DNA from: Eopsaltria australis | Taxonomy: Eukaryota > Chordata > Aves > Passeriformes > Petroicidae | NCBI GenBank assembly: GCA_034509425.1 | Contig: JAVTVJ010000068.1 | Coordinates: 4,278,001-4,342,000, forward strand | DNA length: 64,000 bases | Reading direction: 5' to 3' | Part shown: in pieces, positions 1 through 14,100 of the stretch | Position numbering within the stretch: the stretch's first letter is position 1 | Layout of the letters: each line of letters opens with the position of its first letter | Notes under the pieces: generated by a model | Seen by the model: the letters and a program-made list of their open reading frames with translations, nothing else | What the model was told of the DNA's origin: nothing | Database searches by the model: none | Position numbers and translations under genes: made by a program

Positions 1-2063
1 CAATTAATATTGTGTAATAAATTTGACTACTCTGTCAGCTTCCATCTTTTGCTATGGACCATTAACAAAGAATTCAGGGTCTGGTTGCACAAATAACAGA
101 GAAGTTTATGTCCACAAAATTTATTTCTGTTGTTATCATCTGAAAGCAGAATTACAGAGAGGCAGTTTCTGGTTGGTTGCTGTAAGTGTGCTTGAGAAAC
201 ATTGCTGTATTTTTGAGGGATGGGATGTCCTTGATAAAAAATTTTAGTCTGCTTTTTCAGAATAAAATATTCATGTTTCCTTATGAGGAGCAAGCAGAGC
301 ATTTGCAGCATTCAACAACCTTAATATTTCGAAGTATAGAAAATATATGGAAAATGAGCTCTTCAGGAAGATAGTAGCATCTCTGTGAAAGTCCCAGCTG
401 CTCAGTATTGCCTTTTTCCAGCAAACAGCCAGAGGAAACGCATCATGGCAACACTGTTGCTCCATTTCAGCAAGCACAGGCAGGGCAGGAAGCGTAGCCA
501 GGGCAGGAAAAGAGCCTAGGAGAAAAGTCCCTATAGGAACTTGTGTGCCCTCTCTGCCCCCCAGCAGGAGCCATCCCAGGCACTGCCCATGGGTCAGACC
601 AGAGCTGTGAACCTAGACAGACTTTCAGCTTGGTTGTGCCCCTTCTCCATCTGCCTCTCCCCAGGCTGTTGGATAAGCTGGTGGCTTCTCACACGCGTGC
701 CACAGCAGCGTTGTCCCCAGAGCGGCCAGAGCCTGGCGTGCCTGGAAGGTTGTGCCCGCTAGAAAATAAAAGAAGCAAGGCCAGTGACAGAGGGAAGGGC
801 AGAATAAAAAAGGCCACAGTAACAAAGAAAAAAGCAGAGGAAAGAGACTGACAAATGCTGCTGGTTAATTGAAGCTGTCCTTATACAGAGACTCCATCTC
901 CCTTTTCATCAAGCAGTAAGAGAAAAAAAACCTGTTTGATGTATCTTGTGACCAAGTCTGAAACTTGTAGGAAGAGAAAGTAGCCAGAGCTCATGCAGTC
1001 AATGCAGAGAAGAAAGGTTTGCTTGAAAACAATTGTCTTTGGTTAGTAAGAATTACCATTCCAAAGCATTTGATTTTTTCAGTAATTGTTTGACCAGACA
1101 TTTTGCCGCTGTATATGTATGGGTATATACACATATACAAACAAATCAGAGAAAATAGACTATTCAATTGTGATATTTGCTTATATGCAACTTAATACTT
1201 TCTGTCATGCTGTTGTAGCTTGGGAGCCAATCCACAGACATGGCTTTCCAGAAGCAGCACTTGCTCATGGAGAGCTGTCACAGAGGCAGCACCTCACCAG
1301 CAGGAGACATTGCTAATCCAGGTGTATTTTCAGGAAAACAATTTGAGATTTCCTTTTATGTCTGGGGCAAATGGGGTTTTGTTCTAACCCCAATGCCTGT
1401 CTGAGGTTTGTTTGTGAACATCTGGGACCTCCAGGCGCAGGAGAATTGGCGCCTGTGCTTAAAACCTGCTGATATCTGTTGTTTGTTTAGGTGTTGTCTG
1501 AGTGTGTGAACATGGTGCTCTTTGCTTCATAGAAGTGGCAAAGTGAAGCAAATAATGAAGTATCAATAGAAGTTAAACTTCAGTGCTGAGATCATGTTAA
1601 TTTTTCACACAAAAAATTAAGTGTTTGCTCCAGTGGTGTGCTGGAGTCTTTTGTTGTGTTTATGTTCCAGTTACGGTAATTATCTGAACTGTTGTTGTTA
1701 GGTCTAATATTAAGTACAATTTTTTAAAGAAATCACAGCTTCTCTGGTGGAAATATTTCACTGGACAATGTACTTAAGAACTTGTCATTTCCCCTGCTGT
1801 TAAAATCTTACATAGTATGAAAACCCATACCTTGTTTTAGGATAGCAGTGTTAACCAGCAGTGCTTCTGAAAAGCATAACAACTACCAACCTGTCTCTGG
1901 TGTACTAATGTTCTGAGCTGAAACAAATACATGTAGTAGAAAACTTCAAATACAACAAGCATTTTGTGTTTTTAAAGGGTTTTTTCTTTGTTTACTTGGA
2001 GATGTTGACATCTCCTGGAAGAGTGAAAGGCGTTTAACCGACAATGTGTCTCTTCTCTCTTAG
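1..2063 (+). other. REPS2: 3' end of the intron upstream of the first visible REPS2 exon
   Basis: Mostly AT-rich, with a GC-richer patch at about 541-760 that is open in two frames but shows no recognisable protein. The sequence ends in polypyrimidine plus tcttag before 2064. No CpG island or first-exon candidate is seen, so the promoter is further upstream. Confidence 0.8.
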
Positions 2064-2187
2064 ATTACAGAAGTTTGTGGAGCCAAACGTGTGGGTTATT
2101 TTGGTCCTGCTCAATTTTATATTGCTTTGAAGTTAATTGCAGCAGCACAGTCAGGGTTCCCAGTACGGATTGAGAGCATTAAGAATG
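2064..2187 (+). CDS. REPS2: REPS2 coding exon (window exon 1): second half of EH1
   Basis: Phase 0 start after acceptor tcttag, 124 nt, donor gtaagt. Encodes residues 1-41, beginning [14 protein letters not shown] and continuing through [14 protein letters not shown], the hallmark second EF-hand half of the first EH domain. The loop carries no acidic residues at the usual calcium positions, so this EF-hand should not bind calcium. The first half of EH1 must be in an exon upstream of the window. Confidence 0.95.
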
Positions 2188-5100
2188 GTAAGTAGCAAAT
2201 TTTGCTTGCAGTGCTGTGCACTTGTTTCTCACTTTCTTTAATGCCTGTCAGCTCTCCATGGTGGTAAACTCTTTCTTCTTATGTTTCTATGAGCAATTTT
2301 AAGGAGCAGAGAAAGAGTGGAAGGTAATGTTACATGCTCTAAGTGAGTGGTGGAAAATTGCAGTGAATCACAGATATGGCAGATCTGAGATGACATCCTC
2401 CTCTGGAAAAGGCATTAAAAAGGAGCGGCAAGAATGACAGATGATCAGTGTGGGAGATGCATTTCTCTCTCACCTTCAGCCTCTAATCTTGACAGCTGTC
2501 CAGAGTGAGAGCTGATAGCTGCTTTGGGTGGAGGCACATTGTGGGGGACTTGGGCAGGTCAAGGAGTCCCTCTGTGCAGGGCAGATTGTAACACCCATCT
2601 GCTTTAGCAAATAATCCTGCTGAAATAAATGGGTAGTGGAGATAAAATCATAGTGCTTACTGTGAATAGATATGAACATGTGTATTAGATATATTTTATA
2701 GCAGCTTTCTTCTTCCCAATGAATTGACAGTAATATTAAATGTACCATTTTTGGTGGAGAAGAAAGCTTGAAAGAGTCTTATCTAACTCAAGTGATGAAG
2801 AGAGAAAGCAGGTCCCTTTCAGCTGTGAAGCCTTGATAGCAACTTGGAAGGAACTTGGTGTTCTTACCTCAGTGATGCACACTCTGCCTCAGCAGGGCTC
2901 AGACTTCAAAACACAGGGCTTTTTTCTTGAGCTTGAACAGGTTTGAACCCTTAGCTCCCATATCCCAGGTGGGCGTTCAAGCCACGCCCTGAGGCTGTGC
3001 TTGCACCATCCCACTGGAGGAGCAATGCAGCCAGATCACAGAGAAGGCTGGAAAGGCAGGACCTACCCACAACCCTGCAATCAGGTCACTGCTCCCAGCA
3101 CAGCTGCTGCTCTGCTGTCCCTGGCAAGGGCAATGAAATGTCAAATTCATGTGCATTGCAAGGCACAGGGAGGGGGTTCCCAGGTGTGCCCCATCCCAGG
3201 GAGGGAAGTCCAGAATGGCAAGCACACACTGACCTGTGTGAGCTGAGCTCCTGCAGTGCAGAACTCCTGACCAAGTGGAGGGGATCAGATGCAGCTGGCA
3301 CAGTTTGGCTCAGTGCCTTGCTGGAACAGCACACTGAGTTCAAACAGAGTTTGAACCAAGGGTGAAGAGGAGTGGCCTGGATTTGTCTGTCAGTTTTCCT
3401 TACAGACAGCTTGTGCACTCTCTTTTGTATCGCTGTGCTTTTTAAAGATGTTAATTAAAAAGAAAAAAAAGACAAACAAAAAACCCTCAACAAACTAAAT
3501 TAGAAACTTGAACTGAGATTTACTCTGAATGTTTTACGAGTCCAGCATATGCAAATAATCCACAAATTTGAGTGAAAACAGGTTCTTGCAGTCCTTGTAT
3601 TGATAACCTGATACTTACTGTTTCAGTAAAATTTCAATAAATCTTCTTCCACTGCTAATAACATTTTCTCCATATATGAGTGCATTTAGAGTGGAGTGAG
3701 TAACATGTACCAAACTCCAATTGATTTTTTTTTTGTGGTTGTAATTGTAGGTGTAAAAGATTACAGAGGTGATGGATGAATGGCTTTGCTTGGTGTTGAG
3801 CATTCTGTTAATTTTAATTGTATTGATCTTTTAGGGTGATGGTGCACAAAATTAAATGGTGTTTCTGCAAAATCATTGGGAATTGTCTTAAAGAGTGACA
3901 AAGTGTCAGTCTCTTGCTCTGCACAGCAGATGCAATATGGGACCTTTTGACATGGCTGTCTCCCTAGGCCTTGGTGTGATCTCTGAACCCTACCATTTCT
4001 GATTTGTTCCTTTTATGATGGCAGCATTGAGGGTACTGTGATCCTGACTGATTAATTCATCTGTCCCATAGTTTCTGTGGGAAACTATTCTTTTCATTAC
4101 AGGCAAGGTTTTGAAGGCAGGAAATGAGATTGCCGCTTGCTTTAATAACATGCACAAGGCTTTTTTCTTTCTCTTTGCATGAAGATATTATATATTAAGC
4201 TAGAGAATGTAGCTTTGTGTAATATTCACATTTTTATTAGGACATAAAATAGTCAAAGGAGTCCCACACTTAAAAATGTTACAAAATATAACTAGCAGTC
4301 TTTCGTAGATAAACTTTTCATTGGTTTTACAAGACGATACTGCTTAAAGTGCTTCTGATGTTCCGTAGTCTCAATTGAATTTTTCTCTCTCTTAATAAAG
4401 AATTGCCTCTGCCACGATTTATGGCGCTGAAAAATGACACTGAAGTACGTTATGGGACTCCAGCAGAATTCCATGGAGTTAAATTTCAGGTTCCACATGC
4501 AACTTTGGAAAAAAATTCCTACAAAAGAACAGATGAAGGGGACAAACAGGTAACAGGCTTGTCTCCTTCAGGCCAACATGTCATTATGCATCCTCCTTTT
4601 GGGTCCAGTCCTGTAAATGGTTACACTCACAGGGGCTTACTCAATTTTCCAATACTAGACAGGAGATGAACTCCTGATGTGCAAATAATCCCCATCATGC
4701 CTGTGTTCTGGTTTTGATGCATCCCAGTTGCTTCCCTGAAGAAAATTCTCTATATGAGCTGGTATAAAGCTGTCAGCCCTGTAATATTCTGTGTAAGTTC
4801 TTTCAGTATTTTCCTCCTACCTAATCCAGCACTGTTTCTTGGAGAGGAAGTGGGAAAAGCAGCAAATAGAAATCTGTCTGTGAAACAGAACAGGAAAGTG
4901 AGTGATTTCCCGTGGCCAGTATCGTAATGGACTAATAGTCCTTAGTCACCCTAAAAATACTCAGTTGGAGACGAGGTGTTGAATCATGAGCCACTGTTTT
5001 TGGGTGGGGTAAGGCCTCCAAGTCTTCTTTCATTTTTATCTCCCCAAGGAATAGTCCAGAAGAAATCTGCTTTTCTTTTGTCCTGAGTGAAACATTGTCC

Positions 5101-8100
5101 CAGCATCTGTTGTTCAGAGATGCCAGTTTAATAAAGCATCCAAGGGACATTAGTATTTCCTGTATCTTGGAGAGTAGAGAGCACTTGTTCAGATACCAGA
5201 AGCTTCAGAGTGCTGCATAATTTTCATGAAGACTGATTTGCATAATTTTCCCCAGGCTTGACACCTTCTCCTCTGGTACTGTATCAGGTCATGTTGTAAG
5301 TGCCTGGTGGAAGCACTTTTATCTTCCCAAAGCATGTGCCCACGTTTATCACACGGTGCGTTGGCGTCAGTAACGGCATTCCCAGCCTGAGGTCAACCAG
5401 CTGGAGTGAGCTGATGACAAGATACACAGGTGGAATAACAGGATGAGGAAGAAGAGCATGTATGCCTGTCCTCTGTGTACTGACACTGAAACAGAACACT
5501 GCCCTCAAACCCCTGGCTCCATCTGGGTTATCTGTGTTGTGTTATATTTTCCTCTTTATTCAGTAAAACCTTTCAGGCTTACATCCTTTTCTCAAGCAAT
5601 CTCAGTAAATCAAAGGAAAGAGAAATCTTTAGGATAGTTATCCAGTGATACCTACAGATCCACAGTGTTTAAAGTATTGATTCAGAGATGTATTTTAATT
5701 TTTGCACCTTTTTTTTTAATATGAAAAATGATCTCCCACAAAGAATGCACTCACACTATGTAGATTCAAAGCTATCCACTCACATTGAGCCTTCTATATA
5801 TACTACTTCAGGCATTTTTGTAAGTAAAATACACTGAGCTGGTCATTGTAAAGCTTTGTTATAGCACTGCCATGCCTTATCCCTCGAAGACTCGGTACCA
5901 AATCCTGTCTTGTCTTTTTTAAGCCTTTTCTTGAAAATAAAGGGCCTGAGGATGCTGCAGTGTTTATTTCTTGCTTGTCCATCATATTGGATGCACTTGG
6001 ACCACTTTGTAGAATTACTTGGTTGTTTCTTACAATTTTTGTCTCTGAGTTATGTTCTGTGTTGGTGTGTTTTTGAAATAGGAGCCCAAGTCTCCTCCGA
6101 TGTCTCCAATTTGCTCACCTCCTGCTTCTCCATCTACTTACCAGAGAATACCCCTAAGTTATGGATATGGCAAAGCAAGAAGTGGGCTGGAGCAGCAGCA
6201 TGGAGGTAGGATAAAAGCAGCAATGCACATTATATTAAAATTTTTCTTTTTTTTTGTCCCTTATCAGCAGTATCCAAATTCTAAATGCTACTGACAATCA
6301 GCCTAATGATTTTAAAATTCAATTAGACTCGTGTTTTGGAAAATTATTTGATCAATTTATTTTGACTGTTCAATCCTGTCTTCCTATTCACTTTTTATTA
6401 AATTAGATTTATGTGTGACTGCTCACAAATGCTAATACCTAATCTCTGACAAGACTCTGCAATATACCCCTGTGGCAGAGAGCCTGCAAGTATTGTCAGA
6501 GTGCATGATGGTTTTTGGTTTCATTAGAGGGGAAGAAAAGCCTGCTCTCGATTTCAGTAGCCGAATATTAATTTTCAGATTGGAACAGAACCTTCCTTTG
6601 CAGGAAAGGATAATAGTATCTCTGGTTTTGTAACAGAAATAATAATAGGATGAGAATATAAAAGCAGTCCCATGGTGTAACTCGGGCAATTAAGAGAAAA
6701 ACAAGGCACTGCATAGATGTTCTGTCCTTCATTTTGATGCCATTAGAGTAGGTGGCAAAACATTCAGATTTTAATAAGAGGCTAATGGGGCAGAAGCCAG
6801 TTTAACTATGGCTTTACAGGTTCCTGTTAATAGTAAAGCACCTGTGCTCTTGTAATAGCAACATGTGGTGACGAAGTTGGTGGCAATTGAAGGCATTGAT
6901 GCATGCCATCATCCCTCCTGCTTTACATTAGTGTTTGCAGTGAGTGAAGAGTGAAGCGTGCTAGTCCTTCACCTTTTGTCCTTGTTTACTAATGAATGAA
7001 AAAAGAGCTTTTCAACATGTTGAAACTCAGTACAGCTGTGGTAAGAATATATTTGACACTCTAAAGTGGCCTCCACCTGAAAATTGTACCAGTACTGAGT
7101 CACAGGCATTCCCCTGCTGCTTAGCTAAACTGCAGCTTGTTCAGAGGTGGGATTGATTCTGAAAAAAGCGCACTAGTGCTGTTTTCTGGTACAATGTATG
7201 TTCTGCCCCAATGAAGAAGACACGTGGCACAGAACCCATGCTGTGGAGAGCTGGTCAGGGCATGTCTGTTGGGACTGGCTGACTGTGTACCTGCAGAGTG
7301 CTCTGCTGTTTTCTGTGCCTCTGTCAGTGCTAGGAGGGAGTACTTTGGATGTTGGGGTTTTTTTCCTTCTGAATTTGGCTGCAAATGTAACTTCTGTGAA
7401 ATTTCTCATGGACTCAGCAGCTCTGCAAAGTGATCAGGGACAGCAGCACGCAGTCCTGCTGTCAACTTCTTCCAAAATTAATTATTTAACTGCTCAAATT
7501 TCTAAGGCATTAAAATCTTGGAGGTGTAGAACAATGGTTATTTTTGAGAAAGGATTTTTTCCTATTTTCCAGAAAAGAAATCTCTCCTATTTTAATCCCA
7601 CTGGGGATATTTCAGCCAAATGCGTTCTCAATGGCAGTGAGCAATTAACACTTTATGGCCCATGCTGTACCAAATGCCAGGCCTAACACAATACCTGCTG
7701 GTTCTTCCTGACCTTTAAGAAAGACCCTTCCAGTTTCCTGAAGAGCTCTCCAATGGGCAGGAGTGTGCAGTGCATGTGGAGGAGGTGCTGTGCCCCTGCC
7801 CTGGGCTGGGCTGTACTGCAGATCTGACCCTGAAGTAGCACAGGGTGTCTTCAAGGGCAGCCCTGTGCACTGCAACCATGACTATGTACATTTTTCTTTA
7901 TAGTTTTGGAAGCTTTCCATGCTAGCAAGAACTCAGCTTCATGCTTAAATCTGCCCTCTGAGGGCATCTAAGTGTTTCCCACCTTCCACCTTCCTTCCTT
8001 TTTTTTTTTTTTTTTTTTTTTAATCTGAAATTAGCAATTACTTGTACAGGAATAAAAATAGATAACAATAAGATTGGGATAAGACCCCTTAGAAAAAGGG

Positions 8101-11100
8101 GATTAAGGGCATCATTTTTAAGGTCTTCCTGGGCTCAAAATTTATAAGGTTTCTTGGTCTCCTTTCTCATCATGAGTCTTTAAGGTTCTGACTATCTAAT
8201 GCAGACTTTGTAATGGTAAATTTTAAATAGACTGGCAACAGTTCTCAGCACTGTAAGGGTTTGCAAGTGAGTTGCCTTTTTGTTTGCATACTTGCCCTAT
8301 TTTTAAAACATTGTTCCTAAATGTGCTGTTGTGTCATTGCTTACTATATTTGCTGCAGTGGAGCCTAAGTGACTTATTTTAGCAAAAGAAGAATAAATTG
8401 TTACTTTTCTTCACTAACTGTACTCCAAATAGTACAGAGTGGTGAGTCATGTATTTTGATTTTCAAAAGAAATTAGGGAAGGGAGAGGAATAGTATATGG
8501 AGAAGTAATGGTTTGCTATTTCATAGCATTGTTAAAGCATTTTTTTGCAGCTCAGTTGAGTTATTTCTTCTTATTTAAAATACATCTTGTGCTGTATGTG
8601 GCTAAAAGTATATAAAATGTATAAATGCATGGACAGGCTATATAAATGTATATTTAAACATGATGAACAGTGATTTCTGTTATCCACTAGTATATAACTG
8701 ACAGTGTCTCAGTAATGTCTGAAGAATGATGCAATAGGAAAGGCAAGTATGTGGCTGGATTTTTGTTGCATAAGACAAAATGGACTTTGATACTGTTATA
8801 CCAGGTTCACTTGGTAGATGCTTGACAAAATGGACTTTGATGCTCTGATACAACGTTCAAAAGCCACATTCATGATCTTGTAGTATTTAATTATTTCCTT
8901 TAGCCTAGCAGTATTTTGTTATTATCCTGTAATTTATATATTTAATTTTAAATGTCTAATGCAGCTCCTTATGAGGTCAGACACTCTACTCACCAGCAAG
9001 ATGGACCATCATCAGGGAATTATGGGGCCAAATCTGCACTCACCTGTTCAACTCCTAACCGGGTAATGAATTGCATATTTTTCTTTAGTAGTACTACTGA
9101 CAAAACAATAGAGAAATTTTTTTTAAAAGCCAGAAAATTCTCGCTTTGAAAGTGCGAGTGAAGTGTTCTCCGTGGTGTTTTTAGACTAGAGACTGAAGTG
9201 TGTTCTTTTGGTATATTAGGGAAAAAAAGCTGATGGGATCGAAAAATTACAATAAGTAATCAAATTAATTAAATCGTTAAAGGTAAGTTGAAGTAAAACA
9301 TTTTCATTTAAAGTACATGAGATTTCACAGGGATTCCTTCTCAATTTTGGTTGCTATCTGTAACACATACACATTATTTCTGGCTAACATTCTGCATATT
9401 TTGGTTTTTCACCTCAGTTGGTTAAATGGCATCTTGAACAAAATAAATTAATTTCTGGGCATTTGTTTGTTTTTATGAAAATGGGTCTTATATTTTCCTG
9501 CTGGTTGCAAAAGCAGATCTTTCCTGTGTTCCAGTATGCCTGCTGTGCATTTTATTATGCAAACAAGTAGTTTGCCCTAAGGAAGGGCAAAGCTCTCTTA
9601 AGCGAGAGATTTTCCTAAACATGTAAGACTCAGAGACTCTACCTTTTCCTGTATGCTCAGCACCTCACACCCACAATAAAATGTCACCTGAGCCTCCAAA
9701 TGAGACCTACAGGTAGTGTCACCTAATTTGTGCTAACTTGAAATGAAATTGGGTGCATTTGTGTAGCACTTTGAAATGAAAATTAATTTACAGCTTTATG
9801 ATGTTGCCTGTTTCAGGAATCTTTTGATGTATTTCAGAACTGGTGTTTTGCATTTGATTCTTGGGAAATAGGTATGTCAGAGAAAGGGTTTCACAGCTGA
9901 TTATTGTTCATTCTTGCCCTCCCTTTTCAAGACTGTTATCATCCAGGCTTAAATATTGAATACTCATTTATTCCATTTTAACAAAGACACCAGCTGTACT
10001 GGCAGCCCTCTTGCAGGCATCCAACCTGCAAAAAGTACAGGCCTCCCTTAAATGAGTTGATCAGAGAGCAAAGATATAATTGGATTAAATACCATTCTCC
10101 TCCAGAATATTCCTTTACCCAAAGCAGAGTTTTTACTTAAACCTTGGGAAGTGATAGAAGTCTGAGGGGGTCTCTAGGGGCTTGTGTGTCTCCCTGTCTT
10201 GGTGTAATGAGTGCTGAGTTACTGGGGTGAGCAGAGCGTCCAGAAGTGGAATATCTCCATAGTTACAGCACCATTCCTATATTAAATATGTAGTCTCATA
10301 GCAAAGATAAATTCTCATGCACAAAGCTGCGTAAATGCAGCTTTAGGTCCTTTACTGGTTCAATCCACTTGAGGTGTACAGTGTGCAGTTCAGGGTTGTA
10401 AAGCATGGCAGCCAAAGTGAACCCCCAAAATTAATCTAGAGGTAATAAAGTATGACTTGGACTTTTAGTAATCAGCTAGATTTAGCAGTAGCAAGATCTC
10501 CTTTCTGTTTGTGCTTTGGTTGTGTAAAATTTCATTTAATTGCCTGGGTAAATTCTTATTACCTAATAATAGCCTCAGTTTTAGCAGGTAAGCAGTGGGA
10601 TGGTCATCAGTGGGACCGTTTCTGCTTCTTTTCTTCTGAAAATTTGTCTCCACTAAATAGAAGAGTGTGAATCTGGTTTCTTGAGGTTCTCAGTGCCCTT
10701 CTGATGCCCCCCCTGTGGCTGGTGCCAGTGTCCCTGCCTTCAGTCTCTTTCAGTGGAGCGGGAGCAGCAGGACAGCAGCACCCAGCACTCAGATGACCCT
10801 TGGAGGATAACGGAGGAGCAGCGAGATTATTACATTAACCAGTTCAGGTCCCTGCAGCCCGACCTCAGCGCCTTTATTTCAGGTAATACTTACCAAACAC
10901 TGTGCACATCAAATAGGGGGACCAGGCTGGGAGGGGAAAAGTGTTATGTAAATAAATTCTTTTTTCTCTGTGGCAGCACATTTGTAAGAGTTGATTAGGT
11001 TTTCTTTTTTAAGGCAGACTATTCAAACCAATATTGTGGCCCTTACATTTTCTCCTAAATATCCTGATTTTAGAGAAATAATTACATGTAAGGGAGAAGT

Positions 11101-14100
11101 GTGGGCAATTTGGTAAAAATTAAAATGACCTGTCTGTATTTGATGTGGTGTATTTGTGGATCACACCTGCAGTGTATATTGAGTTGAAAAACCCCTGAGG
11201 GTTGTGCTGGCTTATCCAGCAGAACTGTGGCAGTGTCCATGTGATGACAGTGAAGCATGCATTTAACTGCCCTGTACAGTCAAGCCTGAGGGTTTGTGGT
11301 TCTGGGGAACTGAGATTTTGGCCTCTAGGGAATTAGGAAACAATCCTGGTGAGCACACACATGGTAGAAGTGTCGTTAAGAGCATACTGAGATGGCTCTG
11401 GTCATACTCAGTTTTCTGTCCTGAATAGAAGGTCTGGGTTGCTTGTGAGAGGAGACTTTTCCATGTACAGACAGTTGGTCTGGCAAGGAATATGTCACAG
11501 GTTTTAAACTGAGGCAGTTGTAATGAGTCCTGTGTGTCACTGGGGTTCAAGAGGCTTGGATCCAGTCAAAAGTTTTAAGAGATGACCTGCTGTTAACTGA
11601 AATTGGTGCTTTCACCTCAGTTAAGTCTCCTTCATGCAGTTTGCTTCAAAGAACAAATGGTTGCTCAGTGTTGGTTCTTTCCCCAGTAGTTGCCCAAGGG
11701 GAAGAGGATTATTGTCCCAGAAGTCTGTGCTTTGTCTCCTTGTGATTTGTAATCCTGTACCCAGGAAGGGCTTTCAGGGTACCCCTGACAGCCTGTGCAT
11801 ATGAGATGGTGAGGAAGTGGATTTGTTAGCTAGAAATATGAGAAGGGCTGCTATGGCAGGGTGAGTGAGGATGCCTGCAGTGGGATCCTATGTGCTAGCT
11901 GAATCTTCTACACTTTCTTTTTTCTTCTTATTTTTTTTTCCCTCCGTAAAGTTTTAACTGCAGGGAAAAGTCATGGTTGAAGCAGCATCTTGGGAGAGCA
12001 GTGCAGGTGTCAAAGCACTGTACTGCCATACACATGACTTCTGGGTGAAGCAGGGCCCTTTGTGTCTGTTATTTCATCATTGGTGACATACTTGTTATGA
12101 AGGTTACAGTTACTAGTCCTAAAGTAGGTTTCCCTTTATTTATCTTTCCCATATGGAGGGAATGGAGAAATTAGGTCAACAGCTCTGTCTGGCCTTCTCT
12201 ATCATTTACTCAGAATGATACAAATGGTCCAGCTTCTATAGTAGCATCCGATTAATCTGAGCATCTCTGGGACATAAATTAACTGTCTACTTCTGGCACA
12301 GCAGACCTGGTAAAAGGGAAGAATTTGGAGAATTAATTTCCAATGGTTGATGAGGCATGCTTTCCCAACAGGTTCCGTAGCAAAGAATTTCTTCACAAAA
12401 TCAAAGCTGCCCATCCCAGAACTCTCTCACATCTGGTGAGTACTGTAATAGTGCTGGGGATGCATATAATTTTTTTTTTTTTAAGAAACACTTGATTCAT
12501 GAATTCTTGTTAAATTTTAAAAGTGTTTTCAATTATAATTATTGCTCTTATCTCCAGAATCACTTTGAGGCCCAAGCAGCAGGGTGCTCATTGATCTTCC
12601 TGACACACTTGTTTTCTGGAGAGATGCTCGCCTGCTCAGCAGGACTGGGAAGGTTTGAACGGCGACGTAGCTGAGAGCTGTTCTTAAGTGTATTGTAAGC
12701 AGCATCATTTGCTCAAAGAACTGGTATTTTTCATGAAATGACACAGAGGAGAAACACCTCTGGAATGTTTTAGATGTGTTGTTGGTTTTATGTTTCTGTC
12801 TCTGTTCTGTCAGAGGAGACCTAATTAAACAACTACATAATTCATTAGTGCTTTTCTAATGAACCAGTGCGCTTATTTTTAATGAGCTTATTGAGAAACA
12901 ATTGCAGATGGAACTGTACATGATAAAATTTGACAAGAATTCTATTATATTTTCATAAACAACATGGTGCTTTGTAATTTGTTGTCATCCTTGCATCTCA
13001 GATAGGAGGAACAAACAGGTTTAAACATGGATCAGAAATGCTGATAGTGATTTTATTTTTATATATGCTTTTATGAAGAGAGATGAGAAGAAAAGCTTGC
13101 AAGAGCCTAAACATCTGTCAGGGTCAAAGGATATGTCTGGAATCTTTTCAAAGCGGATTGTCAGTTGTGAAAATAAAAAACAACTGAAGAAACAGTGCTG
13201 GGGGAAGTGAATATTGGAATTTAAATTTAAGATTACTTAAAAAGAATGGATTAACCTAATATGTTAGCAAAACAGATTTTATTTCTATTGCTGGCACAAC
13301 TTGTTCTCTATGCAGAATTTCAAGAAAAGTATTCCTTTCTAGTAGATACTTGTAATTTTGTGGCAATATGATTTATCAGGTTGTGTTGCTGTGTTAAACA
13401 CATGGGGTGTTTCAGTCTTTGTCACTATAACCTGAACAGTTTGAGAAATGCTAGTTACTTTCAAAGTGTAAGAAGTTATGGTTTTTTTAGAGTATGTGCC
13501 CAAGATAAAATATTACTCAATTTTTGCAAAAAGTTAATTTATAAAATTGAATTATTGAATTTCTGAAGTTCAGCTTTAGTGTTTGTGAAGCCTGCTAGAA
13601 CTAGAATCTGTTAGTGAGACATTAACAACATTTAAACGTGTCAAGAGCATTGATTTTGCCCTTTTTTAAAGGTTAGTCAATGGTGCTAAGTAACTATTGC
13701 TGAAGTCCATATTTAACTTTTTCTGCTTGAACCATTTCAAGATCCTTCATGGATTAGCCAAAAGTGCTTCCAAATATTGGAAGGTTAATTTCACCCTTGG
13801 AACAATGTGCAATTGCAGCTCAGAAGGCCAACTACATCCTGGGCTGCATCAAAAGAGGTGTGACCAGCAGGGCAAGGGAAGGGATTCTGCACCTCTGCTC
13901 TGCTCTGAGGCCCCATCTGGAGTGCTGCATCCAGCTCTGGGCTCCCCAGCATAAGAAGGACATGGACCTGTTGGAATGAGTCCAGAGGAGGTCCACTAAG
14001 TTGGTCACAGGGCTGGAGCACCTCCCCTATGAAAATAGGCTGAGAGGCTTGGGGCTGTTCAGCCTGAAGAAGAGAAGGATCTGGGAGATCTTCTAGCAAC

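Larger units (their letters stand above)
6206..8964 (+). other. REPS2: REPS2 intron between window exons 3 and 4
   Basis: Holds a 23-nt T run at 7999-8021 and a two-copy duplication at 8774-8859. A 162-codon open frame at 7198-7686 has no recognised domain and no splice support. Confidence 0.85.

Noticed and set aside
541..851. GC-richer open segment as the missing REPS2 first exon
   Set aside because: Its translations show no EH-domain helix sequence and no donor leads in frame to the ITEVCGAK exon.
7198..7686. 162-codon ATG open frame in the intron before window exon 4
   Set aside because: No recognisable domain, Cys/Ser/Leu-rich without pattern, and no splice context. Compatible with chance in a region of that length.
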